This document shows, in pieces, positions 9,860-20,298 of a DNA stretch of 64,000 nucleotides (its first letter is position 1; every line of letters begins with the position of its first letter). The stretch covers positions 62,001 through 126,000 of the forward strand of contig NBIV01000215.1 in the NCBI GenBank assembly GCA_003194525.1, in the 5' to 3' direction. Source of the DNA: Gracilariopsis chorda (Eukaryota; Rhodophyta; Florideophyceae; Gracilariales; Gracilariaceae). Made by a program: the position numbers and the translations under genes. The notes beneath the pieces were generated by a model that saw only the letters and a list, made by a program, of their open reading frames with translations, made no database searches and was not told where the DNA came from.

Positions 9860-10910
9860 GGGAGAGAGCTAGCAGAGTGCACGTAAACAAATTTTAAACA
9901 AAACAACCCAGCACCATTGATAACACGACTCTTAGGAGTAAAGTACACACCACATCATACACAACAGTTCTACGAGCACACGTTGGGGGCGTGTTCACAG
10001 TGAAGCAAACAGCGCAGTCGCCTGTGACGCGTCTTGCAACTGACGGACACCGGCAGTTGCACACAAGCAATGTTGTCATACACACAAAGTTGTGAGAGAC
10101 AGCAGCGGGTTGTCATGAAGGGTAAACGATAGCACATATGACTAGAACACCAAACCCTATTGGCTGGAAGACATGAAAGCTGGCCGCGCCACGGGCCCGG
10201 CAATGCCGGGCCCCTGGCGCATCAAAGCGTGACGCACTCCACGAGTACAACTAATAAACGATGCATTCCTGCACCTGCTTCTCGTATCAGTACGTTCCGG
10301 TGGTGTCACTCACTGCTGGCGGCTCAGGTAAGCACTCGCGCAGCGGTCGTGACCGGATGGCGCCGTGCTGAGCGCCGCATTGGGCGACGGTGAGCGAGGC
10401 TTTGCAACAGATCGAGATCGAGAAGCTTCCCGTAAAAGACGAAGATGATGTTCTGCAACGCTTGGCGGCAGTGGCGGTGCAAGGGGCGGTACTGAACACG
10501 GAGACGGGAGCACCTTGGGGTGGGCAGCGGGGGGGAGCGTGGCAACGAGAGACACGTGAGACGTAGTAGGAGATAAAGAAGCAGTCAAAACCGTTGGAGT
10601 ACTGGGAACCATTTGATAGGCGGAATACGTCGTTGCCACGGCGTACGTAGAATTGCGAGAGAGGTGCAGACCCGTTGATTAATGGTGAAACGGGAAACAA
10701 GGTAACTTGCATACCTCGCGCAGGAGGAAAGGGTTATCTTATAAGGGCAAGGCCAACTTTGCTCTACTGCATAACACCCCCATTGAGCGCTGCCACCAGC
10801 GACAGCTGCGCTTTAAATCAAGCGCGCAGCGCAGCGCAATACACGTGCAATCTCTATTTTTACCATTTTTCAATAGTCCGTTTGACCATTAACTTCTTTC
10901 CACGTGGCCA
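9860..10910 (-). repeat. Direct-duplication unit, copy 2 (partner 7290-8590)
   Basis: This is the partner of the unit at 7290-8590, in the same orientation about 2.3-2.6 kb away. It carries the proline-rich frame 10310-10612 and a perfect 9-bp-stem, 3-nt-loop GC hairpin at 10193-10213 (GGGCCCGGC stem) that is not present in copy 1. Confidence 0.6.
10310..10612 (-). CDS. Proline-rich ~100-aa frame, paralogue 2 (unrecognised)
   Basis: This is the partner of 8035-8343, with the same VLPSPCSVPPLAPPLPPS core and LSRQQ terminus. Met at 10612 aligns with the partner's Met at 8343. The frame is open upstream to 10639. Downstream of the shared stop the two copies diverge, consistent with the stop being a real coding boundary, though the evidence rests on two sequences only. 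Confidence 0.35.
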   Translation of the reverse strand: MVPSTPTVLTASLSPTTSHVSLVATLPPAAHPKVLPSPCSVPPLAPPLPPSVAEHHLRLLREASRSRSVAKPRSPSPNAALSTAPSGHDRCASAYLSRQQ

Positions 10911-13900
10911 GCGCGACAGTCGTCACTCACAGTTCGCACTACGCACGGAAAGTTACGATTCATGTTTGAACGATTCATTGTGCGAATCCGGATTTGCACA
11001 GCTGTTGGACTGAGAACGCTATTTATCTTTGTCGTATTGCATAGTAAGCTGGTGAGCATAAGAGAGAAAGAGAGGAAGTGACAGAAGTTCTGCGCGCTCG
11101 AGCTACATCTACCACATTCGACGGTCCCATTTCTGGCTTCAATTCTGCCGTCTTGATGTCTTTGTTGTAGATTCTTTTTGTCCACGGCATAGGCACGTTA
11201 CCCACCGCTATGGGCCACCTGCAGTATTTTGATGCGAAAAGCGACCTTGAAGAACTGTTTTTCAATGCTATCTGTCATACAACGAGAAACCTCATCCAGC
11301 CCTCTCGATGAAGCCTGGAACGCATCGATGCAATTCGTTCTCATTGTTCTCAGTATTGCTCAACTCACCGTGCTGGTTTTCGTTTTCAAATTTAAAATGC
11401 ACAACCAACGCTATCCACAACCTGCACAACTGCGAGTTATTAGGAACCATTGCAAGTCATTGTTCTTCAACTACAAACCCAGTTTAGACGCAAAACAAGT
11501 AAAATTCATTTGCAACCATCAAAAACACCTCTTTGGCGCTCATGGATTGTCTGACAATCCATGTCCCAGCGCTCGCTTTGTTCATTGTGTCATTACAGTT
11601 GGATACCTTCGTGCATCACTGTGGTCGAGAAACCGATTTACAGTTCCATGGAGGAGATTTCCTGTGAACTGTCACGTCCCGTACAAAAGGCAACTAAGTT
11701 AACGTGTTTGAACTGTTGACATAGCTCATCAAGAGAATAAAAGCGCCACCATCAAAGCAAGTCCTAACATGAAATGCAGGACATCACATGAGGGTTACCG
11801 TTGGTACTTGTGCTCTGGGTCGGCTTTCGTTTGCGCCTATACGTGTAAACACTCGTAGACGCTCTCACCTGCAAGCGCAACAATCGTGAAGGAGCGATGC
11901 TTGTTGCAACGTTTTGAGTGGTTCGTGTTTTCTTCCACAGTGGAACTTGTGCAGCTCAAAATATTTCTAATAATATGTAATAAACTAATCTCAAGGAACG
12001 AGGAAGATTGCTTCTTGGAAATATGAAGTGTGAGAATCGCAGATCTTTTCTTTTGTCGCCGTCGACGTTTTGTACTGGTCCGAGCTCGTGCTTAGTACAC
12101 ACTGCGTTTCAATTTTGTTTTTCTTGAGATTTTGCGGCTATGATTGCGTGTGCGCTCTCATGCTTTGGACTCTATCATTTTCATTGTCCCTCTGCGCCTT
12201 CGATGGCGTTTGCGCGCTTTTGATACCACTCTGCTCCCCTACGAGCAGTGGGGTTCTTGTGGACCACACTGAAAGCGTCAGTGATTTACTTTACAGTGTA
12301 GCGTTTGCTCTCTATGTGTCTTTCACTTCTGAAAACAATAGATTTACAGAGGGCACAACGTAAGAAGTAAATAGTATTCTTCTTCTCTGCTTGAGTATTC
12401 TTTGGGAGTCACGTGAAAGAAATACATGTTAAGCATGGAATAGTTGCTGTTTCCTTGCAGTGATCAGTGGCGACCGTAAGTGCAGCTGGTCTTGTACGAT
12501 ACTACATATTAATATAATACGGCTGCGGGCCCTTCTTGGACAGAGCATGAGAACACATAGTTCTTGCAAGTTGTGAGGGACTATATGAACAATAAAGGCG
12601 AAATGTTTCGATGGCTTTAAATACTTACAAAGTGCACGACACACGAAATGGGAGGTTCTTGTTAACATGTTCTTACAAATGATGCAACAAAATATCATAT
12701 CCCCATGCGTTTGATGGATGTTCCTGTTCGAATAGACTGCAATGTGGATTATTGTTCGCCTTTGGGCTGTTGCCAAGCCACATCTCTCTAATTTTTGTGA
12801 AATCAAGAGGTGGAAGTTAACATATCATCACCAAGACCTCAGCAGAGCTGAAATCCTACAGGATGATCCAGAGTATACATTCTGTTTCCGGGAGTGGTGG
12901 GCCGGTAACTTGAAGTGCTAGAGGATGTCATACATCGAACACGATTGATACCGTTGTTCATGAGCAGAACAACAACGAAAGATCCCTTTGCGAAGATGGT
13001 GCCGGCCGAATGTCCTGTAGAACTTCACAGCCAAAAGTGGCCGAAATAAATCCACCTCTGCGGTGCCCTGGAAAATTCAAGGTAGATACCTGGCTTATGC
13101 TGCGGAGAGCTTCATGCAACAATGTGTTAGTTAAAGCATTACGTGTCTCTGGAACGTACTGCTTTGTAGGGTGCTAGTAAGATTATGAAGGCGGACTGAA
13201 TGCCTGTAGTGTCAGCGAGCTGCACATCGAAGACACTATCAGTACTTTAACTGCTCCAGCTATGTGCCCTAGGCAAGCACATGAGCGGCCACAGCACAGC
13301 TGGTAACCACCGTGAGTAAATTTTACAGAAGACCTCGAGGCCGGGATCGATTCCTGCCACGGCCACTCCCCCGAGTTCACTATCCCTGGCCAAGGCACAA
13401 ATCTGTTCCAGTGAGCTTTTACATCGCGCTGTAGCCGTTCCAGAGCTTGAAGCATGCTTGCTCGAGCTCTTGGGAGCAGCAGTCATCCTTAAGACTGGTC
13501 ATGGAATTGATACTGTGTCAGTGAGGGTGGGTTGACACTTACAACGAAGACTTTCTCACCAGAGAGATCCAAACCATGCTGAAGAAATGTTCGGCCTCCA
13601 TTGTTTCATTACTAGGCCTTACGAAGGCGAAAAGCACTCGTGTTTTCATGTCTCTTCAAAGGCCACCACGAATCAGGAATGAGTGGCAGGTCGCACGAGA
13701 AGTTCTTCCACGCATTGACTTTCAACAATCCAATGCATCGTATAGCCTGCGTATTGCAACAGGCAAGACAGAACGTTGAGTGTGACAGGACGGGGTTCTG
13801 TGCATGGCTACTGAGGAAATTGAAGAAGATAATGGGATGTGAGGCCATGCGTTTTTAGCATATCCGGCCAGTCAAATGGTATAATATAGTGGCATCCACT

Positions 13901-15829
13901 AAGACATACAACCATTAGATGTGATTATATCGCAACCCTTTAATTAGTATAAGTACTGAGGTCATTCTGAAATTGACACTCATCGTAGTTCTAGTCATCG
14001 GCAGTTGCACTGCAGCCCTTAGCTGTAGATCATCAGATAATCATAGTGTACCAACCTGCTCGCTTGCACTCCCTTACAAATGGAGTGCGCAGCAGCCAGA
14101 AAAAACGGAGCCATAGCAGCATCGAATGCCTTGGCAGATGCATATCACGAAAAAGTTCGTTTGTATGTCCTCGCGTGGCTGCATCGAGGGATCGTACAAA
14201 TGATTATAAAAGGGACTGCTGCACGCCTTGTGCCAACAAACAGCTTGCGTGGAGAAGTGACTGTCAATCAGACATTGGGCTTGAAACCATGTCGAGGAAT
14301 GATTTTTGAACGTTGCGTGCATGAACTTTGTTGGTTGTCTGGCGAAGGCTTCTCTTGCTTCTGTATTAGAGACTGCGCAAACGGAACGTACTTACTGAAT
14401 GAAGTTGGGGCAATACCAGATGGGGTTGAAGTATATAGAGCAGAGATTTCAATGAATTTTGGGTAGTCTTCCGTTCAAAAGTTTTGCCCATCTTGTTGTA
14501 CGTCGCTATATAACTTAATTGATTGGTAGCTTTTTGAAATTCAAAAACGGTGACAGGCAATGAGCTGCAAGGCTTTGGATCGAGATAAGTGTCGATCTCG
14601 AATTGTACTTCAAGCCCCCCGACAAAGCGAAAATCCGTAGCTCAACATTGGTGCACAGTCGAAACCGACACAGGCCATGTAAATATTAACATCCGAAGCA
14701 AGACTAGTTGTCGTACACGCCAAGATGAAAACTTAGGCGAAAGCTCATGTTCGAGTAGAGCTGGTGTGATTAGTTATCTTGAAAAAAGTAAATATCACTG
14801 CTGGCCCCGTTACGCCCTCCCGGTCCTTTGACAACCAACTAAAAATGATTGTACACAAAAGCGCTGGGAACACTCTAATCTGCTTTTTCGGCTTCACAAC
14901 ACAGGTGAGGCCGCAGGTGAGGCCGCAGTCAGCGTGTGATCGCTGTACGAAGGTAAGAATTAACTCTACAACCCTTCTCGCAACAACTATCTTTCACTCG
15001 TTGTTAGCGTTTGAGCGATCTTCTTTATTCTGTTCGGGGAAATGGCTGCAGTGAAAACTTTGGGACTTGAAGAAGGGTAAAAATCCATCTTCCTTGGACG
15101 CCTATAAATTCGATTAACTCCAAACAAAAGTACTCGGGTTAACGGTAGGGTGGGTTCAAAAAAAAGTTCGTCCAAGAGGCTGCAAGTGACAGCGATCCAG
15201 GCTGCTGAGGCGGCGGGCGTCATGCGGAAGCAAACGCAACGTATTGCATGTTGAGTACTATTAACGCACCTGGCTCCAAATGAATCACGATTGTCTGGGA
15301 CTTGTCTCCTATCAGCTAGTGGTGCAGTATCCTGGGCATATTGAGTGGTCAATAGTTTTCCAGAATTGGTAGTACATAACCAAGATATAGGATGATGACT
15401 AACATTTTTTGTCAAGATAGTCAGTCACATTCCCGAGTATGGCCAAATAGTCACTCATGTATACGCCCCTGTGCACTACCAAGCAAAACCTTGTCATCAT
15501 GTCAGGAATAAGTTCACGAATATAAGCTGAGTGTGGCGTATGAGATGGCAAAGATGAATATTCTGTCTAGCTAGTTGTTTTATGCCATCACTTGGAACTT
15601 CAGAAGCAGTCTATTGGTTTGCAGTAGTTTCATTTTGTCATGTCTTTGAATTCATGGCGAGAACACGGGATACCGAATCGTCTTTGAGCAAGACTATGTG
15701 CAACTCTACTGAGGAAGCTGGTTGTGTAGGTGTTATGTACGTTCGGAAAGCTGGCGTCGACACGAGTGAAGATGCCGCATCTAGAAAGAAAATGTTTTTA
15801 CTAGTATACCTAGAACTAGGCACCCAGGT
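10911..15829. other. ~4.9 kb with no recognisable gene
   Basis: Reading frames up to about 157 codons occur (11229-11702 plus, 14080-14466 plus, 14987-15415 minus), but none shows a domain, a repeat partner or antisense-free support. The composition is ordinary. Short RNA-gene-like strings such as 13343-13354 (tRNA B-box-like) lack a matching fold. Confidence 0.5.
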
Positions 15830-16735
15830 CTAAATCAAAACACCTAATCCATTTTGTGGAGGGTGCGGTTTTTAGGGAGACAGGGAGATCTTTCAACTTC
15901 AAATGGTCAGGAAAGCTCTCTTGTTCTAAGAATAATAGGTCACATTTCCTCACAGTTTCGATTGGAAGGACCAGACTGAATTCTATGCGCAAACATAGAT
16001 CACGCAAATAAGAAGCCCCTTTCACACTATATCCATTGTGGTGCCTCCAGATTGAGTCGTACGTGACGTATATATAGTGACAGATGGATGGTTGTACCTG
16101 AAGCAAAGACCGAGGGATTGAAGGACGATGCCGGGAATGATTGGTGAAAAGAAGGATGTCAATACCGATGCAGAGGTATGCAATGGTAAGACAAATTACT
16201 GGCAAGGAATTGGTATGCAGAGCAATCGATAGATGCAAGTGCAAAGCACAATAAAACGGCTGTTTGTATTACCGTCCCTTGAGCTAACGGCAGCATTATC
16301 GACTACCACGACGCGCACTGAACAGCTGGGGCAGTGGCACGCACAAGAAGTGAACGGATTCCAATGTACGTTCGCGAAAAACCTCTGGCAGGCACACGGC
16401 AATGATGGGACGGAGTCAGAAATCGACGGTGGTAGCTCGAACGGGGTGTTGTAGAGCCGTGGCCGGGGACCAGACTTGGGGTGATGGGAGTGGAATGGGT
16501 TGCGAACGGTTGCACATTCGGGTTGTGATTCGACATTTGCAGAATTTGGAGGTGTTCGTAGGACGATAGAGCTGGGGCAAAGTTTTTCACAGGAAGCTTA
16601 GCAACGCCGTTGGATGGATGGAGTTTGTGATATGGGCATGCGCCTCTGCAAGGGAGAGCTTTTGCACGTTCTGGTGCGACGCTGCTTTTGTAGCGAAACT
16701 TATGCATCACAGAGGGCTTTCGTTATTATTCATTT
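15830..16735 (-). repeat. ~0.9 kb direct repeat unit 1 (partner 17450-18345)
   Basis: Similarity to 17450-18345 runs colinearly from the 3' flank (ttggtgga/tgtggagg near 15857 and 17482), through gagggattgaag near 16112 and 17764 and ggaattg(g/a)tatgcagagcaatcgatagatgcaa near 16205 and 17860, into the small frame and its 5' flank (cacaggaagc near 16588 and 18245; ctggtgcgac near 16671 and 18328). Non-coding flanks are shared as well as the frame, so whole gene units were duplicated in tandem. Confidence 0.7.
16196..16536 (-). pseudogene. Cys-motif family member 2 (frameshifted)
   Basis: It starts MSNHNPNVQPFATHSTP at 16536. Near 16441 one base is missing relative to the intact member, after which the family signature continues in the next frame: FELPPSISDS, then NVHWNPFTSCACHCPSC, then SVRVVVVD, then CTCIYRLLCIPIPCQ-stop at 16196. 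The C-x3-C-x2-C cluster aligns with the other copies. The function is unknown. A sequencing error at the shift cannot be excluded. Confidence 0.5.
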
Positions 16736-16879
16736 CTCCAGTGATCACATACCGGCGCGTGTGTTCTGGCGAGTTGTCTTGCGGGTTTTTAATCTAACGC
16801 CCCCACCCCAACTCACCTTTTCCATCTGGCACTTATCTCCGTAAACAAACAAGAAATGGATTCTGGGTGTAATGGTGGA

Positions 16880-16945
16880 CTACGAGCTAATGGAGCTAAT
16901 AATAATAAATTATTATTAATAAGAGGTAGCGCTACCAGGCATACA
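16880..16945. repeat. AT-rich near-palindrome followed by 12-bp palindrome
   Basis: An AATAATAAATTATTATT stretch (about 16899-16917) forms an almost symmetric AT hairpin, directly followed by the perfect palindrome GGTAGCGCTACC (about 16925-16936). It lies about 390 bp upstream of family member 2. A role as regulatory site or cruciform is only speculation. Confidence 0.6.
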
Positions 16946-17449
16946 TCGCTGGCATAGGGTCGCCGACTTGCACCCCCCAGTGTCATTAACCTTGGATTGA
17001 CGCCATCGCCTTTGTCCTAGCCTCCACCCATCTCCTTGCAGCCCACCTGCAGATGTCGCGTAAACACCTCAGTCGCAGTTCCATCATCGTACAAGCATCC
17101 AGTTTACAATACTGTCAGGCTCCACCCCGAAATAAGCACTGTGTACAACTCTTGCAACTCCTCCCAATCCGCATACGACTTAAAAACCCATGCTTCCGCA
17201 TTGCATTATTCAGGAGTATATCTTGAGCTGTACCTATTCAGTTTATCATGTCTCTAAAAGAGTCAAAACTCGTTGTGACAACACGGACTGTCAAGTTGTG
17301 GTTTAGCAAAATTGTGTGCATGCATACTGAGCACGATGAAATTCTTTGCGAATGCGGTACTATACTTGTGAAACGCATGCTTCGACACGTTCCGTGAAGA
17401 AGCCAAAGCTAGAGAAAGTCTGTTATTTCTTTAATTTGTAAAACTATTC

Positions 17450-18345
17450 CTCCATGACTAAATTAAAACCGATAACCCTTTTGGTGGAGGACGTGGATTT
17501 CGAGAACAGAAGGGGCAAAGGGCTCTAGCTTCGAATGTTCACTAGGCTTTTCATGCTCGATGAATAAAAAGTCACAAATCCACTCATGCTGATTTGAAAG
17601 ACCTCACTGAACTCTATTTGCACCCATATCTCGCGGCTGCGGTGAAGCTCTTTCGTACTTCTCCAAAATTGGTGCCCCTAATTTGAGGTGTACGTAACGA
17701 ATACTACCAGAAAGGATGGATGAAGGGTGCATATACGAAGTATGAACCTAAAGCAATAGTCGAGGGATTGAAGAAGGGTACCAAGAGTGATTGATGAAGA
17801 TAACCGCATCAAAATCAATGCGGAATGGTTTTTCAATGGGAAGCCAGAATTACTGGCATGGAATTGATATGCAGAGCAATCGATAGATGCAAATGCGAAG
17901 CATTGTAAAGCGACTGTTAGACTTACCGTCCACTGAGCTGGGGGCAGCAGTACTGACTACCACGACGCGAAATGTACAGCTTTGGCAGTTCCACTCACAA
18001 GGCGTGAACAGATTCCAATGTACATTTATGCAAATACTGTGGCAGACACGGCGCACGGATAGGGCGAAGCCAGAAATCGGCGGTGGGTAGCTCGAAAGGT
18101 GGTGGCGGAGAGCCATGCCTCGAGACCAGAATTGGGGGTGCATGGAGTCGAAGGGGTTGTAAACGGTTTCACATTTAGTTCAAGATTCGACATTTGTAGA
18201 ATTCGGAGGTGTTTGTACGACGATCGAGGTGGTGCAAAGGTTTTCACAGGAAGCCTAGAAACGCCATTAACGGATGGTGTTTGTGAGATGGGCATGGACT
18301 TCAGCAGAAGAGAGCTCTAGCGCGTCCTGGTGCGACGATAGATTA
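17450..18345 (-). repeat. ~0.9 kb direct repeat unit 2 (partner 15830-16735)
   Basis: This is the partner of the unit at 15830-16735 in the same orientation, offset by about 1.65 kb. Its right edge joins directly to copy B of the 1.15 kb repeat. Confidence 0.7.
17850..18193 (-). pseudogene. Cys-motif family member 3 (frameshifted)
   Basis: It starts MSNLELNVKPFTTPSTP at 18193. The frame shifts around the FELP stretch (near 18090-18100), where an extra C is present. It then continues as PPPISGFALSVRRVCHS, INVHWNLFTPCEWNCQSC, TFRVVVVSTAAPSS and LRICIYRLLCISIPCQ-stop at 17850. The three clustered Cys and the terminal block are kept. Upstream of the ATG, the LPVK(T/N)FAP-encoding stretch is shared with member 2, so the 5' leader is also conserved. 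Confidence 0.5.
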
Positions 18346-19492
18346 AGTGAAGGAAGATTGGAGGGAAACGCGGGTATGAACGCTGCTTTTGTTAGGGCAT
18401 GGGTAGCCTGTGGTAAATGGTAGAGAGCGCAACGAAAGCGGTCCGTGAGCATCAAGTGGTGGCAGAACACATCAAAAAACACCAGCAATGCATCATTACG
18501 AACAATGGATGAGCATCCTCGTCACTCGGGTGTGGCGGGCTTGGAGAGCGGGACACGACAAGCGTGGTGTAAACTGGTGTAAGGATCGCTACTTTTACAC
18601 ACCATGATAATAGTTTAACATAGCCCAAATTTTGTTGAGTGTTCATGCTCTGCAGGAAAAAACTGATGGGTGCGCCATGGTGCCATCATTTTGGGACATT
18701 TTGTAGTTAAACATGCAAGATAAAACGGTACGTTTTAGACCAAACACTAACCGTTTACCCTCGCAGAAGGGTACCAACGGTAGCCAATGCAAATGAAATA
18801 TCTAATTATCGCTAATACGCAACAAATGCAAATTCGCAACTAGGCCCGTGGCGTGTGGACATGTGTGGACCCCAAACGAACTGGACGAACCTAGACCACC
18901 ACAACGTTCACTGCGCGAAAGTACGAAGATACACCGCAACAAATGTCACTGCACGAAGCAGTCTTAGGCCGGTACCGTTCCGCTGTAGAACTGTAAAAGA
19001 GTCAGACTGGGAGAAACAATCTGCGGTAGAACAGAGCAATAAGTATGCAACTGACCCCACGTACATACTCATGAGAGCTAGTCCAGCGCGGCGGGAGTCA
19101 ACACTAGGCAAAGAACAGACAAGCTCGAGCAATAGTAAACCCGATACCTCTTCCTGCTATCTGTTGATCCAGAGAGCATCACTGGAAAACCACTGAGATG
19201 CACATTAAACGATACATGCAAGTGCGAAGCGTATATACCCGACGTTCATCAGAGCGTGCGCTATCCACTAACAGGAAGTACACCGAACAGCGGGAACAAG
19301 TGCACACGCACGGTGCGTTCAAGTCCAGCGTGCCAGTTATGAGCAGCAAGTGACAGATGCAAAGCGATGGGTGCGATGAGTCAAAGATGGACGGCGGTAG
19401 CTCGAAGTGGGGGAGCGGAGAGCCATTGTATGGAACGAACCGCAGGGTAGGCGAGGAAGCAGCATTTGATAAAGATGTGTAATTCGGAGTGT
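18345..19492 (-). repeat. Copy B of the ~1.15 kb repeat (inverted partner of 4606-5763)
   Basis: This is the reverse complement of the DNA at 4606-5763 with only scattered differences. It contains family member 4 and its 3' flank, including the matching stretch encoding MNTQQNLGYVKLLSWC near 18600-18646. Confidence 0.85.
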
Positions 19493-19499
19493 GAGACAT
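19179..19499 (-). CDS. Cys-motif family member 4, intact 106-aa protein of unknown function
   Basis: This is the only copy with an unbroken frame. It runs from MSHTPNYTSLSNAASSPT through FELPPSIFDSSHPSLCICH and CVCTCSRCSVYFLLVDSA to LRTCMYRLMCISVVFQ-stop. The frame is open upstream to 19658, but 19499 was chosen because MSN/MSH starts align in members 2, 3 and 5. The shared features are LPPSI, C-x3-C-x2-C, a hydrophobic VVxV/LLV strand and the invariant RxC(I/M)YRL(L/M)CI tail. It has no signal peptide and no known domain that I recognise. It lies third in a same-strand array with stops at 16196, 17850 and 19179. Confidence 0.45.
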   Translation of the reverse strand: MSHTPNYTSLSNAASSPTLRFVPYNGSPLPHFELPPSIFDSSHPSLCICHLLLITGTLDLNAPCVCTCSRCSVYFLLVDSARSDERRVYTLRTCMYRLMCISVVFQ

Positions 19500-19776
19500 T
19501 ATGATGACTTGCTCTTGGAGGGTCTCAAGGATGGGGTTGGTGCAGCTTTCGAAAGTTCTCGTCGTACAGATAGTGTAGGCGCCGGGTGAGCACAATCTGC
19601 TTTTGATGGGATCAGACAGGCGGTGGCGAAGACGAGAAGGTTGACAGAACGCCCACAACGATGTGGGTGATGTCCGGGCTTAAATGCATTTGAAGCGAAG
19701 TACCGAGTGTGATGCACACCAGCTAAACACCCCCAGCGGAACGGGCTGCACATCCCATCATCCACTCCAACAACTT

Positions 19777-19814
19777 CAGATCCTTTACATAATCGCAGAT
19801 CCTTTACATAATCG
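19777..19814. repeat. 19-bp perfect tandem duplication upstream of member 4
   Basis: CAGATCCTTTACATAATCG occurs twice in a row, about 280-315 bp upstream of the member 4 ATG. It could be a transcription-factor site or just local slippage. Confidence 0.9.
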
Positions 19815-20044
19815 CTGAATCCACGTGTGCGCCAGTCGTGATTGGCTGGTTTGGCTTACAGATATTACAGCTTAAGTTGCCATTGGTGTGTCATGATGGG
19901 GGTTGGTGCGCGTTGGTCGAGGGAGGCGAATATGACCCTAGACATGCCGTTTGCGCGTGCCTCGTTTACTACCTGATACAACTATGATAAACGTAAACCA
20001 TGGGAGTGTATGACAGCGCACATATCCCTAATGCCAGATTTTAG

Positions 20045-20062
20045 TGATCACTATAGTGATCA
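20045..20062. repeat. Subterminal palindrome 1, perfect 18 bp
   Basis: TGATCACTATAGTGATCA is its own reverse complement. It lies 10 bp inside the left terminal repeat, where a transposase-binding site is expected. Confidence 0.95.
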
Positions 20063-20250
20063 TAGACTTCGACAGCACAGTAGTTCGGCGCATGAAATGC
20101 TCGTTGAAAATAAAGTCCGTAGAGCCTTTTGGGACGTTTTTTCTGACCCGTCTGCCAAGTTTGAGGTTCAACGCATAAATAATGACTGAAGGGCAGCCCC
20201 GCAAAGTTGGGCGATCAGACCCACCTCTAAGGGGGTCGAAAGGGTCTATA

Positions 20251-20266
20251 GATCACTATAGTGATC
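20251..20266. repeat. Internal palindrome 2, perfect 16 bp
   Basis: GATCACTATAGTGATC has the same core as palindrome 1, about 200 bp further in and close to the 3' end of the transposase-like frame. Confidence 0.95.
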
Positions 20267-20298
20267 AATACGCGGACCGCCAAGGAAGGCAGTTCTCT

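Noticed and set aside
10193-10213. Perfect GC-rich 9-bp stem with 3-nt loop
   Set aside because: It resembles a bacterial terminator, but no T-run follows and the context is eukaryotic; not conserved in the partner duplication unit.
13343-13354. GGGATCGATTCC, another B-box-like string
   Set aside because: No cloverleaf could be drawn around it on either strand.
14080-14466. 128-codon plus frame starting MECAAARKNGAIAAS
   Set aside because: It overlaps other frames on both strands, has no motif and no repeat partner; kept as unassigned sequence.
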